DNA of 64,000 nt from Eutypa lata. Its lineage: Eukaryota; Ascomycota; Sordariomycetes; Xylariales; Diatrypaceae. The stretch's first letter is position 1; each line of letters opens with the position of its first letter. Position numbers and translations under genes: made by a program. Under the pieces are notes generated by a model. That model was not told the origin of the DNA, did no database searches, and saw nothing but the letters and a program-made list of their open reading frames with translations. This document shows, in pieces, positions 63,201 through 64,000 of this stretch. The DNA lies in contig JAKULF010000006.1 in assembly GCA_022661535.1 (NCBI GenBank), positions 2,909,001-2,973,000 of the forward strand, read 5' to 3'.

Positions 63201-64000
63201 TAAATTTAATAAAAATAATTACTTAAAACGTTATAAATTAAAACTTATAATACGAAATAATTTATAAAAAAAAAATTCATTTATAATAATTTACGTTATT
63301 ACGCTTATAATTAAAACTTTTAAAATTAATATAATTATAATAACGAAATTTAATTTAAAAATTAATTAATATAATATTAAAATAACGTTTATAATATAAT
63401 AAAAAACGAAAACGTATTTATAATTTATAAATGTTTAAAAAATTTTAAAAAATTAAAAACTTTATTAAAAATTAAAAAAGCATTTTATAATTTTAAAAAC
63501 TTATTATTATTATAATATAAAAAATTTAAATTAATTTTATTAAAAACGAAACTTATTTTATTAATAAAAAAGCCGTATTTATTTTATAACGAATAACGTA
63601 TAATTTTTTTTATATTTTTTATAAACGATATTTTAATTTTATATAATAAAAAATATAAAGTAAAAACTTAAAAGTTTAAAAAATATTTTAAATTAATTTA
63701 TAAATTAAAAAATTAAAACTTAATAAATTAATTTTTAAATATTAAAGTTATTAAAAATCGCAAAATATATAAAATTTATTTTTTTTATAATTTATATATA
63801 AAAAAAAATAACCGTTTATTTTAATTTAATTAATAATATTTAAAAAATAATAATATTTTTAAAATTAAATTTATTAAAAAAGAATTTTAATTAAACTTTA
63901 AAATAAAAAATTAAAAATTATTAAAAATAAATTAATTTAATATTATATATCGCAATTATAATAAAATTAAATATAACGTTCGTAACATTTAATTTATTAA
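51241..64000. repeat. AT-rich, RIP-saturated repeat block 2 (continues beyond window)
   Basis: Composition and residual dinucleotides are like block 1: C and G survive mostly as CpG or CpT/ApG, and CpA/TpG are rare. No reading frame of useful length survives. Transposon ancestry is inferred from the RIP pattern; I did not find a second pair of LTRs or matches to the 215-bp LTR of block 1 by eye. The block reaches the last base, so its size is unknown. Confidence 0.85.
62042..62063. repeat. Poly(A) run in AT block 2
   Basis: A run of about 22 consecutive A. It might mark the 3' end of a non-LTR element, but slippage in AT-rich DNA explains it as well. Confidence 0.5.

Noticed and set aside
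1..64000. tRNA, rRNA or CRISPR features
   Set aside because: I scanned by eye for B-box words (GGTTCGANTCC) on both strands of the ordinary-composition parts and for regular spaced repeats; none was convincing.
51241..64000. A second LTR element like that of block 1
   Set aside because: The 215-bp LTR sequence was not found here by eye, and no other equal-length direct repeat pair could be fixed; a transition-tolerant dot-plot would decide.

Overview
This is nuclear DNA of a filamentous ascomycete (Pezizomycotina). The evidence is short GT-AG introns with CTAAC/CTGAC-like branch sites, fungus-specific protein families (highly reducing PKS, FSH1 hydrolase, fungal rhodopsin-domain membrane protein, UMTA/LaeA-like methyltransferase), and two very AT-rich blocks with the signature of repeat-induced point mutation (RIP). 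The exact species cannot be read from the sequence. All gene models below were spliced by hand; phases close in every intact model.

Left gene island (1-15.2 kb): the 3' end of an alpha/beta hydrolase (+), a SAM methyltransferase (-), a seven-helix rhodopsin-domain membrane protein (-), an FSH1-type serine hydrolase (-), and, divergently from it, a complete eight-exon highly reducing polyketide synthase of 2597 residues (KS-AT-DH-MT-ER-KR-ACP, no release domain). The divergent FSH hydrolase/HR-PKS pair recalls lovG/lovB, where the hydrolase releases the chain. This looks like the core of a polyketide gene cluster.

AT block 1 (15.2-28.3 kb): repeat DNA with almost no CpA/TpG. It contains an LTR retrotransposon of 7101 bp with two equal 215-bp LTRs and 5-bp target duplications, a perfect 73-bp inverted repeat, and several copies of a short palindromic unit.

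Right gene island (28.3-51.2 kb): a SnoaL/NTF2-like protein (+), a START/Bet v1-like protein (-) and an MFS transporter (-). The first two share promoter motifs and, with the transporter, may be the far half of the polyketide cluster, split by the transposon block. About 8 kb without an intact gene follows, holding one probable decayed rhodopsin-domain gene. Then come a 17-exon secreted SGNH esterase with FG-GAP repeats (1442 residues) and a GDP-mannose transporter (VRG4-type) pseudogene with RIP-like stop codons at the edge of the next AT block.

AT block 2 (51.2 kb to the end of the window): further RIP-saturated repeat DNA with no surviving gene.
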